Source of the DNA: Nakamurella endophytica
Lineage (GTDB): Bacteria; Actinomycetota; Actinomycetes; Mycobacteriales; Nakamurellaceae
Length of the DNA: 64,000 bases
Direction of reading: 5' to 3'
Assembly (NCBI RefSeq): GCF_014646215.1
Contig: NZ_BMNA01000013.1
Coordinates: 1-64,000, forward strand
Every line of letters starts with the position of its first letter. The stretch's first letter is position 1. Both the position numbers and the translations under genes were made by a program. Under the pieces are notes generated by a model. It saw only the letters and a list, made by a program, of their open reading frames with translations, ran no database searches and was not told the origin of the DNA. Below, piece after piece: positions 1-7,269 of the stretch.

Positions 1-2
1 TG

Positions 3-716
3 TCGGTGCGCACCGTCGGGCGGTGGTTGGCCCGGCTGGGCATCAACCACCGCCGCCACCTGGACATCGACGGCACTGACCTGCGCCGACCGGGCAGGAT
101 CGTGGCCCGGTTCCCCGGCCACATGATCCATCTGGACGTCAAGAAGGTCGGCCGGATCCCCGACGGCGGCGGCTGGCGCGCCCACGGCCGCGGCTCGGCC
201 CAGCACCGGGCCACCGGCCGAGCCAAGACCGCCAAGAACGGCGGCGCCCGCGCCGGCTACACGTATCTGCACTCGGCGGTCGACGGGTTCTCCCGCCTGG
301 CCTACACCGAACCCCTGGACGACGAGACCGCCGCGACCACCATCGCGTTCTTCGCCCGCGCCCGGGCGTTCTTTGCCGCCCACGGCATCGGCCGGATCGT
401 GCGGGTCATCACCGACAACGGCCCCAACTACCGCTCCACCGCCTTCACCCGCACCGCCACCGCGCTGGCCGCCCGGCACCAGCGGACCCGCCCCTACACA
501 CCACGGCACAACGGAAAAGTGGAGCGCTACCAGCGGATCCTGGCCGACGAACTTCTCTACGCCCGCACCTGGACCTCCGAAGCCCAACGAGCACGAGCAC
601 TCTCGATCTGGAACATCCACTACAACTACCATCGACCCCACACCACAGCCGGCGGCCGACCCCCAGCCTCACGCCTCCGCGCCGGCGTCACCAACGTCAT
701 GGCCTCAAACAACTAG
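3..716 (+). CDS. IS481-type transposase, C-terminal part (cut by window start)
   Basis: This is the catalytic half of a DDE-type integrase/transposase that moves an insertion sequence. The reading frame is open to the left edge, so the N-terminal helix-turn-helix lies outside the window; only the tail WLARLGINHRRH remains. Visible motifs are HLDVKK (first Asp), the long insert typical of IS481, VITDNGPNYRS (second Asp) and HNGKVERYQR (catalytic Glu), followed by WNIHYNYHRPH near the end. The right terminal inverted repeat was not identified. The element borders a truncated gene on the other strand, which suggests that its insertion or a later deletion broke that gene. Confidence 0.9.
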   Translation, partial: SVRTVGRWLARLGINHRRHLDIDGTDLRRPGRIVARFPGHMIHLDVKKVGRIPDGGGWRAHGRGSAQHRATGRAKTAKNGGARAGYTYLHSAVDGFSRLAYTEPLDDETAATTIAFFARARAFFAAHGIGRIVRVITDNGPNYRSTAFTRTATALAARHQRTRPYTPRHNGKVERYQRILADELLYARTWTSEAQRARALSIWNIHYNYHRPHTTAGGRPPASRLRAGVTNVMASNN

Positions 717-878
717 TGCGTGGTCGGCGGCCAGTGCGGTCAGGTGGTCGGCAACCGCGTCGGCGGGGACGCCGGATCGGCGTGCGAGCTCAGCGATCGA
801 TGGAGCTCGTCCCTGATGGTGCAGGGTGTCGTAGACCAGGTCGCGGATCAGGCGTTGGGTGGTCGGGCTGGAGGTCAT
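705..878 (-). pseudogene. Truncated HTH gene, alkylmercury-lyase-like N-terminus
   Basis: A 57-codon frame begins with ATG at 878 and reads MTSSPTTQRLIRDLVYDTLH, then GRAPSIAELARRSGVPADAV, ending ADHALVV at a stop inside the transposase end. The pattern (helical start, GRAPSIAELA, then a helix ending DHALV) resembles the N-terminal winged-helix segment of actinobacterial alkylmercury-lyase-family proteins. That assignment is from memory of the family and is tentative. The homology stops where the IS-derived sequence begins, so the rest of the gene has been lost. Confidence 0.45.
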
Positions 879-955
879 CGCCCGATTGTCTCGTCGATTA
901 CCGTGGCCGCCCCGGTCGGGGACCCTCTTACCGGGCCCATCTGCCTGCGGGCGGA

Positions 956-1525
956 TCAGACGCTTTGTTGCAGCTTGGATGTCATCTCACGTTGCCGACG
1001 GTGTAGGTGTTCTAGCGATTGCTCGAGGGCTGAGACCTCACCGAGCCAGTTCCGTTCTCGGGCTTCGACGAGCCTGGCTTGGGCGTTGACGGTCATGTCC
1101 TCGACCCGGCCGAGCTGGGCGGGATCGACGACCAGGAACGGGCAACGGGTGCAGGCGTGTTCGTGCACGCACGGGGTGCCGTAGGGGCGGTGGCAGTCGC
1201 CGAGTGCGACCTTGCGGAGCAGGAAGTGGTTCTCGAACTCGGTCCACTCGGTGTCGGTCGCCGGCCGGAGTTCACCGGCCGGCCGCTTGGTTCGGCGTCG
1301 TTCGATGAAGTGCTGGTGGGCGGTCAGGACCTGGTCGGGGAAGACGGCGGTGTAACCGCGGGTGGTTTCCAGGCTGAGGTGCCCGAGCAGGGTGGCCGCG
1401 ATGTGCAGGGGTAGGCCGGCACCGACGATGTCGGTGGAGAACAGGCGCCGGAAGTCGTGTGGGGTGAAGCGGATGGGTTGGCCGGCGTCGGTCAGGGCGG
1501 CGCTGTCGGCGACCTGGTTGACCGG
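956..1525 (-). pseudogene. Tyrosine recombinase/integrase, C-terminal remnant
   Basis: This is the catalytic C-terminal end of a phage-integrase-family recombinase. Visible signatures are FTPHDFRRLF (the H-x-x-R box), LGHLSLETTRGYTAVF (the second box, LGH, and the nucleophile Tyr) and a cysteine-rich tail, CVHEHACTRCPFLVVDP. A long coiled tail ending EQSLEHLHRRQREM is typical of the actinobacterial type. Homology begins abruptly near 1525, so the core-binding domain and first catalytic Arg are missing. The open frame continues to 1858, but that extension is the antisense of the neighbouring ligase fragment. It is non-functional as it stands. Confidence 0.85.
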
Positions 1526-1529
1526 CCCG

Positions 1530-1978
1530 CGGGCATCGAGGGCATCGTCGCCAAGGCAGCCCACGGCACCTACGCACCCGGCGAGCGGGCCTGGATCAAG
1601 GTCAAGCAGCGGGAGACCGTCGAGGTCATCGTCGGCGCCGTCATCGGCCACATCGAGCACCCCGCCGCCCTCGTGGCCGGCCTCTACGTCGACGGCGAGC
1701 TGACCATCGTCGGCCGCACCGGCCAGCTCACCGACCGGCACGCCCGCGCCCTGGCCACCCACCTCACCCCCGCCGCACCCGGGCACCCGTGGCCCGACCG
1801 GATGCTGGCCAACCGATTCAGCCCTGGCCGCGACCGCGTCACCCTCACCAAGGTGCAACCGACCCTGGTCGTCGAGGTTGCCGCCGACTCAGCGCGTCAG
1901 GGCAACGGCTGGCGTCACGGGCTGCGCTACCTACGGGTCCGCACCGACCTCGCTCTGGAGGACCTCCCGGGCAGCTGA
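1530..1978 (+). pseudogene. ATP-dependent DNA ligase, C-terminal remnant
   Basis: The sequence begins mid-protein with GIEGIVAKAAHGTYAPGERA and continues WIKVKQRETVEVIVGAVIG. These match motifs IV and V of ATP-dependent DNA ligases of the LigC/LigD type; the OB-fold follows, ending LRVRTDLALEDLPGS. The nucleotidyltransferase core with the adenylated lysine is absent. The left edge abuts the integrase remnant on the opposite strand at about 1522-1533, so two broken genes meet at one junction. No start codon with a ribosome-binding site was found at the junction. Confidence 0.85.
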
Positions 1979-2034
1979 CCATCGTCGGGACTCGGGCGTG
2001 TCGAACGTGTGTTCGACTAAGCTCCCGAGTTGCG

Positions 2035-2298
2035 ATGCTGGGGGAGTGGCGGGACGGGCGGTGGGTCGAGCCGGGCCTGACCGGCTGTCCGAGCGGGCAC
2101 CCGTTCGGGCCGCAGCGGGTCCTCGTCGGGTGGCGGGCGTGCCTGTGCCAGGGCGAGGCAGGGGTGTCCGGGCACCGCCTGTACTACTGCCGGACCTGCG
2201 CCGAGACGGTCTCAGTGCCGGAGTGCGTGACGCCGGAGGAGACGACGGTGGACCAGCAGGGGCTCCGCTCGCCCGGCGCGCGCGGCGGACCGCCGTGA
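2035..2298 (+). CDS. Small zinc-ribbon-like protein
   Basis: An 87-residue protein starting at ATG 2035 (MLGEWRDGRWVEP). It carries cysteine and histidine pairs that look like zinc ligands: GCPSGHPFGPQRVLVGW, ACLCQG, GHRLYYCRTCAE. Similar short proteins with a CPxGHxxGPxRVLVGW signature occur in actinobacterial accessory regions; function is unknown. Its stop codon overlaps the GTG of the next gene (GTGA), so the two are probably translated together. Confidence 0.6.
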   Translation: MLGEWRDGRWVEPGLTGCPSGHPFGPQRVLVGWRACLCQGEAGVSGHRLYYCRTCAETVSVPECVTPEETTVDQQGLRSPGARGGPP

Positions 2299-2498
2299 GC
2301 TGGGAGCGAACCAAGCAGGTGACGTGCCGCGGCTGCGGGACGCTCATCGACGTGTCGGTGAGAGCCCGGCCGCGGGAGTTCTACTGCTCGGAGGACTGCC
2401 GGCCGACCTGCAAGCTGCCCGGGTGTTCGACGACGGCCAGGCCGATGAGCGACTGGTGCTGGCACCACCAGCCCTACATCCCCGGCTCCGGCGCCTGA
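2295..2498 (+). CDS. Small cysteine-rich protein (possible zinc finger)
   Basis: A 67-residue protein with GTG start at 2295 overlapping the previous stop. It contains CRGCGTLIDV, FYCSEDC, CKLPGC and DWCWHHQPY. The CxxC, CxxxC, CxxxxC and CWHH groups suggest one or two zinc-binding modules, as in HNH-like or zinc-ribbon proteins. No catalytic motif can be assigned. Coupling to the upstream zinc-ribbon gene suggests a shared role. Confidence 0.55.
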   Translation: MSWERTKQVTCRGCGTLIDVSVRARPREFYCSEDCRPTCKLPGCSTTARPMSDWCWHHQPYIPGSGA

Positions 2499-2571
2499 CG
2501 TCACCGAGCACGACGAGGTTGGCTCCCACCGAACCTAGGTCGCTGTCGGACCCCGACCCTAGGCTCAGACC

Positions 2572-3035
2572 ATGATGAACCAGGAGGCGTTCACCGCAGC
2601 ACACTCCGACGCGCTCCGGGAGTGGGCCCGCGGCCTGTACCCGCTCGAGGCGGCCACCGAGCTGCTGATCCGGGCCTGCGGCGGCCGCTTCGCCGCACCC
2701 GGCAACCCATGGGTGCACGTCGAGGACTCCGGTCGGGCCTGGATCGACTTCGACGAGTTGAGCCAGGCGGTCACGGCCGGCGGACCCTGGTCCGGCGGCG
2801 AGCGGCGCATCCTCGCACTGGCCGCGTCCTTCGGGTCGGACGACGGCCTGCTCAACGACAACCTGCCGGGCCTGGACCGCGACAACCTCGCCCTGGTCCT
2901 GGCCGCGGCCACGCCGGCGGCAGCCACGAGCACCAGCCCGAGGCGATCCTGTGGGACGAGAGCAACCGGCCCTACCGCAACCCCGAGACCGAGCGTCCCG
3001 GACCGCTGTACCCGTGGCCGGGGAGGACCCACTGA
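2572..3035 (+). pseudogene. Unknown protein, frameshifted near codon 115
   Basis: The frame from ATG 2573/2576 reads MNQEAFTAAHSDALREWARG and continues plausibly through LNDNLPGLDRDNLALVLAA. At about 2915-2922 the sensible sequence moves to another frame, HAGGSHEHQPEAILWDESNR, then YPWPGRTH and a stop at 3035. One extra base (a C in GCCCAC) would join the two parts. Either the gene is broken or the base call is wrong. No known domain was recognised; the first 110 residues look like a compact alpha/beta protein. Confidence 0.55.
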
Positions 3036-3056
3036 ACCGGACAAACCCCCCTAACC

Positions 3057-3075
3057 TTGACATAACGTCCGTTAT
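3057..3075 (+). promoter_or_regulatory. Candidate promoter and operator of the toxin-antitoxin pair
   Basis: TTGACA at 3057-3062 is a consensus -35 hexamer. It overlaps a perfect palindrome ATAACG-TC-CGTTAT at 3062-3075, placed 108 bases before the XRE regulator start. A clear -10 was not found. An XRE antitoxin binding here would block its own promoter, the usual autoregulation of such pairs; this is inference. Confidence 0.45.
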
Positions 3076-3182
3076 CGGCCTTCGCTGAACCAGTTTCCGT
3101 AGGCCCACCCGGCGGGACCCTCGCGTCACCTGATGTGATCCGAACAGTCCGAATCCCGTCAACCGCACCCGAAGGGAGGCCC

Positions 3183-4322
3183 GTGGCGGCAAGAGCACCG
3201 ATCAACGGGTCGACCCTCCAGTGGGCACGGTCGGCCAGCCGCGTTCAACGCGAAGAACTGGCCAGGGCGGCCGGAGTGTCTGCTGATCGGATCAGTGAGT
3301 TCGAGGCCGAGCAGGCCGCTCCGACGTTTCGTCAACTCACCCTCATCGCCGCCCGACTGGATCGCCCGTTGGGCTTCTTCTTCGCACCACCTCCCGACAG
3401 GTCCGATGTTCCCGAAACCGCGGACTTCCGCGGACGCGATGGGACTGTGGACGTGCCAGCAGCGCTCGCACGAGAGATGAAGCGCGCCGAGCAGCACCGA
3501 GCGGCGATGCTCGACCTGGCGGACGCGCCCACCCGTGAGTGGCAGCTGACACCGATCACCTACGACTCTGCCCCCCAGGCAGCGGCTGAGCTCCGAGCAA
3601 CTTTCGGTCTGACTGATCGATTCACTCCCCCGGAGGCGGCCCTCAATCAGGTTCTCAACTTCTGGCGCGGCTTAGTAGAGAGTCAGTCTTTCTTGGTTTT
3701 CCAAGCCACCGGGATTACTCTAGCCAGCTTCCGGGGCCTGTCGATCTATCACGAGACGCTACCCATCATAATATTAAACGGGGCCGATTCCCCCACCGCG
3801 CGGGTATTCACCCTGTTCCACGAACTCGCGCATCTTGCCAACCGGACCAGTGGACTATGCGGGCTTGACGACGACGTCAGCGAGGAAGCTGTTGCTAACA
3901 GGTTCGCGGCGAATTTCCTTATGCCTGAGGCCCTGGTCCGGCAGCACGTTGATCCTGAGACCTTCGCGGATCCGATTGAGCAAGCGGAGGCAATCGCTAA
4001 CGCGCTAAAAGTGAGCCTGCTCGCGGCCGGAGTTCGACTCCGCACCCTCGGTCTTATCAGTCCGACAGACTTCGAGGCTATCAGGCAGCGCAGTGCGGAG
4101 CTTTGGCAAGCCGTGCGAGATCGGCAGAAGCAGTCGGAGGGCTTCGTACCGCCGTGGCGGCTGCGGTTCCGTGATCTCGGCAGCACTTACATCGGGACTA
4201 TTGCGCACGCACTGGAGGACCAACGCATTGATGCGGTCGATGCGACCTACCTGTTAAATGCCCGCTGGCCGATGGTCGAACAGATGTTGCAGGAGTACTA
4301 CAGAACCGGGGTAGCTGAGTGA
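3183..4322 (+). CDS. XRE-family regulator with ImmA/IrrE metallopeptidase domain (antitoxin)
   Basis: This 379-residue protein has an N-terminal helix-turn-helix (about residues 10-66, EELARAAGVSADRISEFEAE) and a zinc-peptidase domain of the ImmA/IrrE (DUF955) type with LFHELAHLANRTSG; H213, E214 and H217 form HExxH. EEAVANRFAANFLMPEALV follows, supplying the usual third acidic ligand. GTG 3183 was chosen because GAAGGGAGG lies just upstream, although the spacing is short. Its stop overlaps the next start (GTGA). Proteins of this layout paired with DUF4411 PIN proteins act as antitoxins. The gene contains AT-richer patches (around 3670 and 3765) unlike its neighbours, which points to transfer. 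Confidence 0.85.
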   Translation: MAARAPINGSTLQWARSASRVQREELARAAGVSADRISEFEAEQAAPTFRQLTLIAARLDRPLGFFFAPPPDRSDVPETADFRGRDGTVDVPAALAREMKRAEQHRAAMLDLADAPTREWQLTPITYDSAPQAAAELRATFGLTDRFTPPEAALNQVLNFWRGLVESQSFLVFQATGITLASFRGLSIYHETLPIIILNGADSPTARVFTLFHELAHLANRTSGLCGLDDDVSEEAVANRFAANFLMPEALVRQHVDPETFADPIEQAEAIANALKVSLLAAGVRLRTLGLISPTDFEAIRQRSAELWQAVRDRQKQSEGFVPPWRLRFRDLGSTYIGTIAHALEDQRIDAVDATYLLNARWPMVEQMLQEYYRTGVAE

Positions 4323-4786
4323 GCAGCTCCTTTACCCTGGACACGAATATCCTTATAAACCTGATGCGCCTCTACCCTCGGGACATCTTCGCAACACTGT
4401 GGGACTCCATCGAAGCAGCGGCCGGCGCCAATGAAATATGTATCTGCGCGGCCGTTCTTTTAGAGGTCAAGCGTGGAGGCGACGACCTGCACGCCTGGGC
4501 GAAGGCCATCGACGGGTTCACTTGCGACGTAACGGACGAGGAGCTGCTGACCGTCGCCGAGATCGGCGCGATCCATCCGGACTGGGTGCGTGGCCAGGTG
4601 AACGAGGCCGACCCGTTCGTCATCGCGCACGCCAAGGCCGAGCGGTCGGTCATCGTGACCGAGGAAGTACGCAAGGGGCCAGGTACCTCGGAACACAACT
4701 TGAAGATCCCCAATGTGGCCGATGAACACGCGGTGCGTTGCATCAAGTTCTTCGACTTCGTCCGCGCTCACGGTTGGAGCTTCTAG
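4319..4786 (+). CDS. DUF4411 PIN-like toxin
   Basis: A 155-residue PIN-fold protein, probably an RNase toxin. The N-terminus FTLDTNILINLMRLYP carries the first acidic residue (D8). Further acidic candidates are E49 (LLEVKRGGDD) and D98 (NEADPFVIAHA), and VIVTEEVRKGPGT follows. This matches the DUF4411 layout. It overlaps the ImmA/IrrE-type gene by four bases, the standard arrangement of an antitoxin-toxin operon. Target RNA is unknown. Confidence 0.85.
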   Translation: MSSSFTLDTNILINLMRLYPRDIFATLWDSIEAAAGANEICICAAVLLEVKRGGDDLHAWAKAIDGFTCDVTDEELLTVAEIGAIHPDWVRGQVNEADPFVIAHAKAERSVIVTEEVRKGPGTSEHNLKIPNVADEHAVRCIKFFDFVRAHGWSF

Positions 4787-4825
4787 CTCTCAGCTCACCG
4801 TGTCACCGTCAGCGGGCACGTTGGC

Positions 4826-5584
4826 TCAGGGGAGCTCGCGAGTGATTTCCTCGGCCTCGGCGATTTGCGCCTCCCAGTAGGAGTTGCTTTCGGTGGGCCA
4901 AGTCGGATGTCCCAGTTGCACTGCAATTTCTCGCGCATAGTTGAGGTTAAGCACCACCGAGTCTGCCAGCGTCCAGAGGTGGCCGCCCGGCGGCTGCCGA
5001 TTCATGGCCTGAACGAGGACACCCCCGTCGACGGCATGGCCATCATGGCGCAGCAGCAATTGCGCTACGTGCTCGAGTTGCCACTGACTGGCGAGTAACA
5101 GCGCCCAGGTCTCGATGTATCTGGTGGCCGTCCACGTAGCCTTTTCATCGGTTGTGAGCCCGTAGAGCTGCGGTTCCCACATAGCCCGGTCCTGGCGGGT
5201 GTCGTGGTGCAGCTCATCCTCATCAATGGACCCGCCGGTCAATGCAGCTAGCAGCAGCTGGGCGACACCTCCAGCGTGTCGCACGACCCAGTCCTTCACC
5301 TCCGCGGACGATCCCGCGCCGAGCGGTTCCCATGGCCTGGCCGCCTTGACGATCTTCGGTTCCGCCTTCTCGGATTCCAGCTCCGGAAAGGTGAACTTCG
5401 TGTAGCCGCTTGGCTCGCCGGAGTCCTCGTCCGGCAGCAGGGCTGCCTCGAGGACGTTGGCACCGAGTTGGTAGGCGGCGACGACGTGACCGGCTTCGTG
5501 GAACGCATGGGACCAGTTCCGCGTGCTGTCGCTCGCGCATTCCGACTTGGTCAGATGGACGAAGGCTGGATCGACGTTGGCCAT
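4826..5584 (-). CDS. Stand-alone HEAGH metalloprotease-like protein (M41-like)
   Basis: A 252-residue protein with NWSHAFHEAGHVVAAYQLGA near the N-terminus (H29, E30, H33), the motif found in the FtsH-type M41 peptidase domain. There is no AAA+ ATPase domain, no signal peptide and no transmembrane segment, so it is not FtsH. A helical region with GGVAQLLLAALTGGS and HHDTRQDRAMW follows. ATG 5584 is preferred over TTG 5599. It lies convergent to the toxin gene and may be cargo of the same island. Substrate is unknown. Confidence 0.65.
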   Translation of the reverse strand: MANVDPAFVHLTKSECASDSTRNWSHAFHEAGHVVAAYQLGANVLEAALLPDEDSGEPSGYTKFTFPELESEKAEPKIVKAARPWEPLGAGSSAEVKDWVVRHAGGVAQLLLAALTGGSIDEDELHHDTRQDRAMWEPQLYGLTTDEKATWTATRYIETWALLLASQWQLEHVAQLLLRHDGHAVDGGVLVQAMNRQPPGGHLWTLADSVVLNLNYAREIAVQLGHPTWPTESNSYWEAQIAEAEEITRELP

Positions 5585-5606
5585 GGGTCGATCTTGCAAC
5601 GGCGGC

Positions 5607-5718
5607 CCGGGCGACCTTCCTGCCGGCCGAGGTGCTGATCGTCGAGGCGGGCACCGCGGCCTTGACCGGCGACCGCCTTGCCGGGCGGCCCGCGGTTTGG
5701 CACCGTCGAGTGGGATAA
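5607..5718 (+). repeat. Left copy of a diverged direct repeat (gene remnant)
   Basis: These roughly 110 bases match 5906-6015 with scattered substitutions and a few one-base gaps. In the matching frame they encode ARATFLPAEVLIVEAGTAA, against VRATFAPGEVLVVEVGTAA in the intact copy. Only the C-terminal end of the duplicated gene and its downstream flank remain; the upstream part is replaced by the metalloprotease gene start. Confidence 0.75.
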
Positions 5719-5763
5719 GGGCAGGTCACGCCGACTGTCGGTGCATGGCGGTAGACCAGATCC

Positions 5764-5964
5764 ATGCGTACGCAGCAGCTGCCGGCGGGCAGTCTTCGGA
5801 TCGGTCAGCGGGTGGTCCGGGAGGGCCGTCCGTTGGTGGTCGCCTCGGTCCGCTTCGAGGGTGCTGGGGGCGGTGTGGTGTCGGTGCTGTTCGCCGGCGA
5901 GGCGGTCCGGGCGACGTTCGCGCCGGGCGAGGTGCTGGTCGTCGAGGTCGGCACTGCGGCCTGA
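5764..5964 (+). CDS. Small conserved-looking protein, 66 aa
   Basis: Begins MRTQQLPAGSLRIGQRVVRE and ends FAPGEVLVVEVGTAA. The pattern suggests a small beta-rich domain. It is supported as a real gene because a diverged second copy of its C-terminus is preserved 300 bases upstream in the same frame. Function is unknown. It precedes a membrane-protein gene cluster in the element-like region. Confidence 0.55.
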   Translation: MRTQQLPAGSLRIGQRVVREGRPLVVASVRFEGAGGGVVSVLFAGEAVRATFAPGEVLVVEVGTAA

Positions 5965-6015
5965 CCGGCGACCGCCTTGCTGCGCGGCCGGCGGTTTGGC
6001 ACCGTCGAGCGGGGA
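5906..6015 (+). repeat. Right copy of the diverged direct repeat
   Basis: Covers the 3' end of the 66-residue gene and its downstream flank, including CGGTTTGGCACCGTCGAG, which is identical in both copies. The match extends past the stop codon, so the duplication was of DNA rather than a family relationship alone. Confidence 0.75.
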
Positions 6016-6055
6016 ACCGGCGCGGACGCCGGCCCGTGTGGAGATGGAGGCGGCC

Positions 6056-7147
6056 GTGACGTCGCTGGAGGGCGGACCGGAGCCGGTCGTCGGCCTGTTC
6101 GCGTTGCGGACGTTCCGGGTGTCGGCCAACGGCTACCTGCTGCCGCTGTCGTTCACCGGCGCGGACTGGGCGAGGGGGACGTGCATCGCCCGGTGCGGCC
6201 GCGGTCACGCGGCGCCGGCGGACGGCTGCACCTGCGGCATCTACTCGCTGCGGGACCTGCGGGATCTGCGGCTGCAGTACTGGTCGGCTCGCCGCCTGGT
6301 GACGGTCGTCGCCCTGGAAGGCCAGACCGTCGAGGGCTCTAAGGGCTGGCGCTCTCAGGCCGGCCGGGTCGTCGACGTCTGGACCGCCGACGGTCGTCAC
6401 GGTCTGCCGACGGAGCAGGTCGAGCTGCTGCGGCAGCACCTGCCCGGCGTGCGCTTCCACACCGACCTGGACCGGATGCTGGCCGCCTACCCCGAGCTCG
6501 TCCCGGCGCGACGGCCGCGGTCGGCGGCGTTCGCGCGGGCCACCCGCTCGTGGTGGTCGAGCCTGACCCGCCCGCGCCTGCCGGGAGCTCGCCGAGCCGG
6601 GCTGTGGGCCGCCGCGGTGGCGGTGCTGACCGCGGTGCTGTGCGTCCTGGCCGCCGGGGCCGCTGCGGTGTCGGCGGCGGTCGTGATGGCGCAGCTGGCC
6701 GCGGTGCTGTTGGTCCTGGCCGTGGTGGTGATGCTGTGCGAGTCCCCGACGCACATGATCGCGCTGCTGGCCACGGGAGCCAGTCCCCCACTGCTGATCA
6801 CTCCCCGCCGGCCGGCGCTCCGCCTGTGGCGGCCCGCCAGCGCCCTCCTGGCCGCCGGCACCGCCGCATCCGCGCTGATGGGCCAGTCGATCCCCGCCGC
6901 GGGCATCTCCACGTCGGTGGCGCTGTGGGCGCTGCTGCTGGGCATCGAGCGCTTCATGCTGGCCCTCGCCCCCTCGAGCGCGCCGACCCCGCTCGGAGCC
7001 GCCCGGGGCGCGCACCCGGGCCTGAGCGACCGGCGAGACTGGACACCTGAACGGCTGACCTCCGGCGAGCGCCGCCGCGGCCGCCGCGGTGTCGTGCCCG
7101 TCCTGATCACTCCCCCGCCTCCCCCCTCCCCGACGACTGGAGCGTGA
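6056..7147 (+). CDS. Membrane protein with cysteine-rich N-terminal domain
   Basis: A 363-residue protein. GTG 6056 is chosen because GGAGATGGAGG precedes it at good spacing; ATG 6044 is an alternative. The soluble N-terminal part (about 1-165) holds CIARCGRGHAAPADGCTCGI, a Cys/His cluster seen in proteins of actinobacterial integrative elements. Two hydrophobic regions follow (about 182-235 and 258-305), giving several membrane spans, then a charged proline-rich tail. Function is unknown. It heads a run with the 39-residue and 241-residue genes and is probably element cargo. Confidence 0.65.
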   Translation: MTSLEGGPEPVVGLFALRTFRVSANGYLLPLSFTGADWARGTCIARCGRGHAAPADGCTCGIYSLRDLRDLRLQYWSARRLVTVVALEGQTVEGSKGWRSQAGRVVDVWTADGRHGLPTEQVELLRQHLPGVRFHTDLDRMLAAYPELVPARRPRSAAFARATRSWWSSLTRPRLPGARRAGLWAAAVAVLTAVLCVLAAGAAAVSAAVVMAQLAAVLLVLAVVVMLCESPTHMIALLATGASPPLLITPRRPALRLWRPASALLAAGTAASALMGQSIPAAGISTSVALWALLLGIERFMLALAPSSAPTPLGAARGAHPGLSDRRDWTPERLTSGERRRGRRGVVPVLITPPPPPSPTTGA

Positions 7148-7149
7148 CC

Positions 7150-7269
7150 ATGGCCGACATCGGCGAACCGCAGCGACGCATCGAGGTGCTGCCGACCACT
7201 GCACCGGTGCTGCCCGCCGAACCGGCCCCAGCCCCCGCCCCGGCGCCGGCGGAGCCGGCGCGGACGTGA
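7150..7269 (+). CDS. 39-aa Pro/Ala-rich coupling peptide
   Basis: ATG 7150 opens two bases after the preceding stop and reads MADIGEPQRRIEVLPTTAPV, then runs of Pro and Ala to ART. Its stop overlaps the GTG of the next gene (GTGA), so it probably couples translation across the operon. It may be a linker peptide without its own function. Confidence 0.4.
   Translation: MADIGEPQRRIEVLPTTAPVLPAEPAPAPAPAPAEPART

Noticed and set aside
1526..1858. Extension of the integrase frame to 1858
   Set aside because: This portion is the reverse complement of the ligase fragment and has no recombinase motifs.
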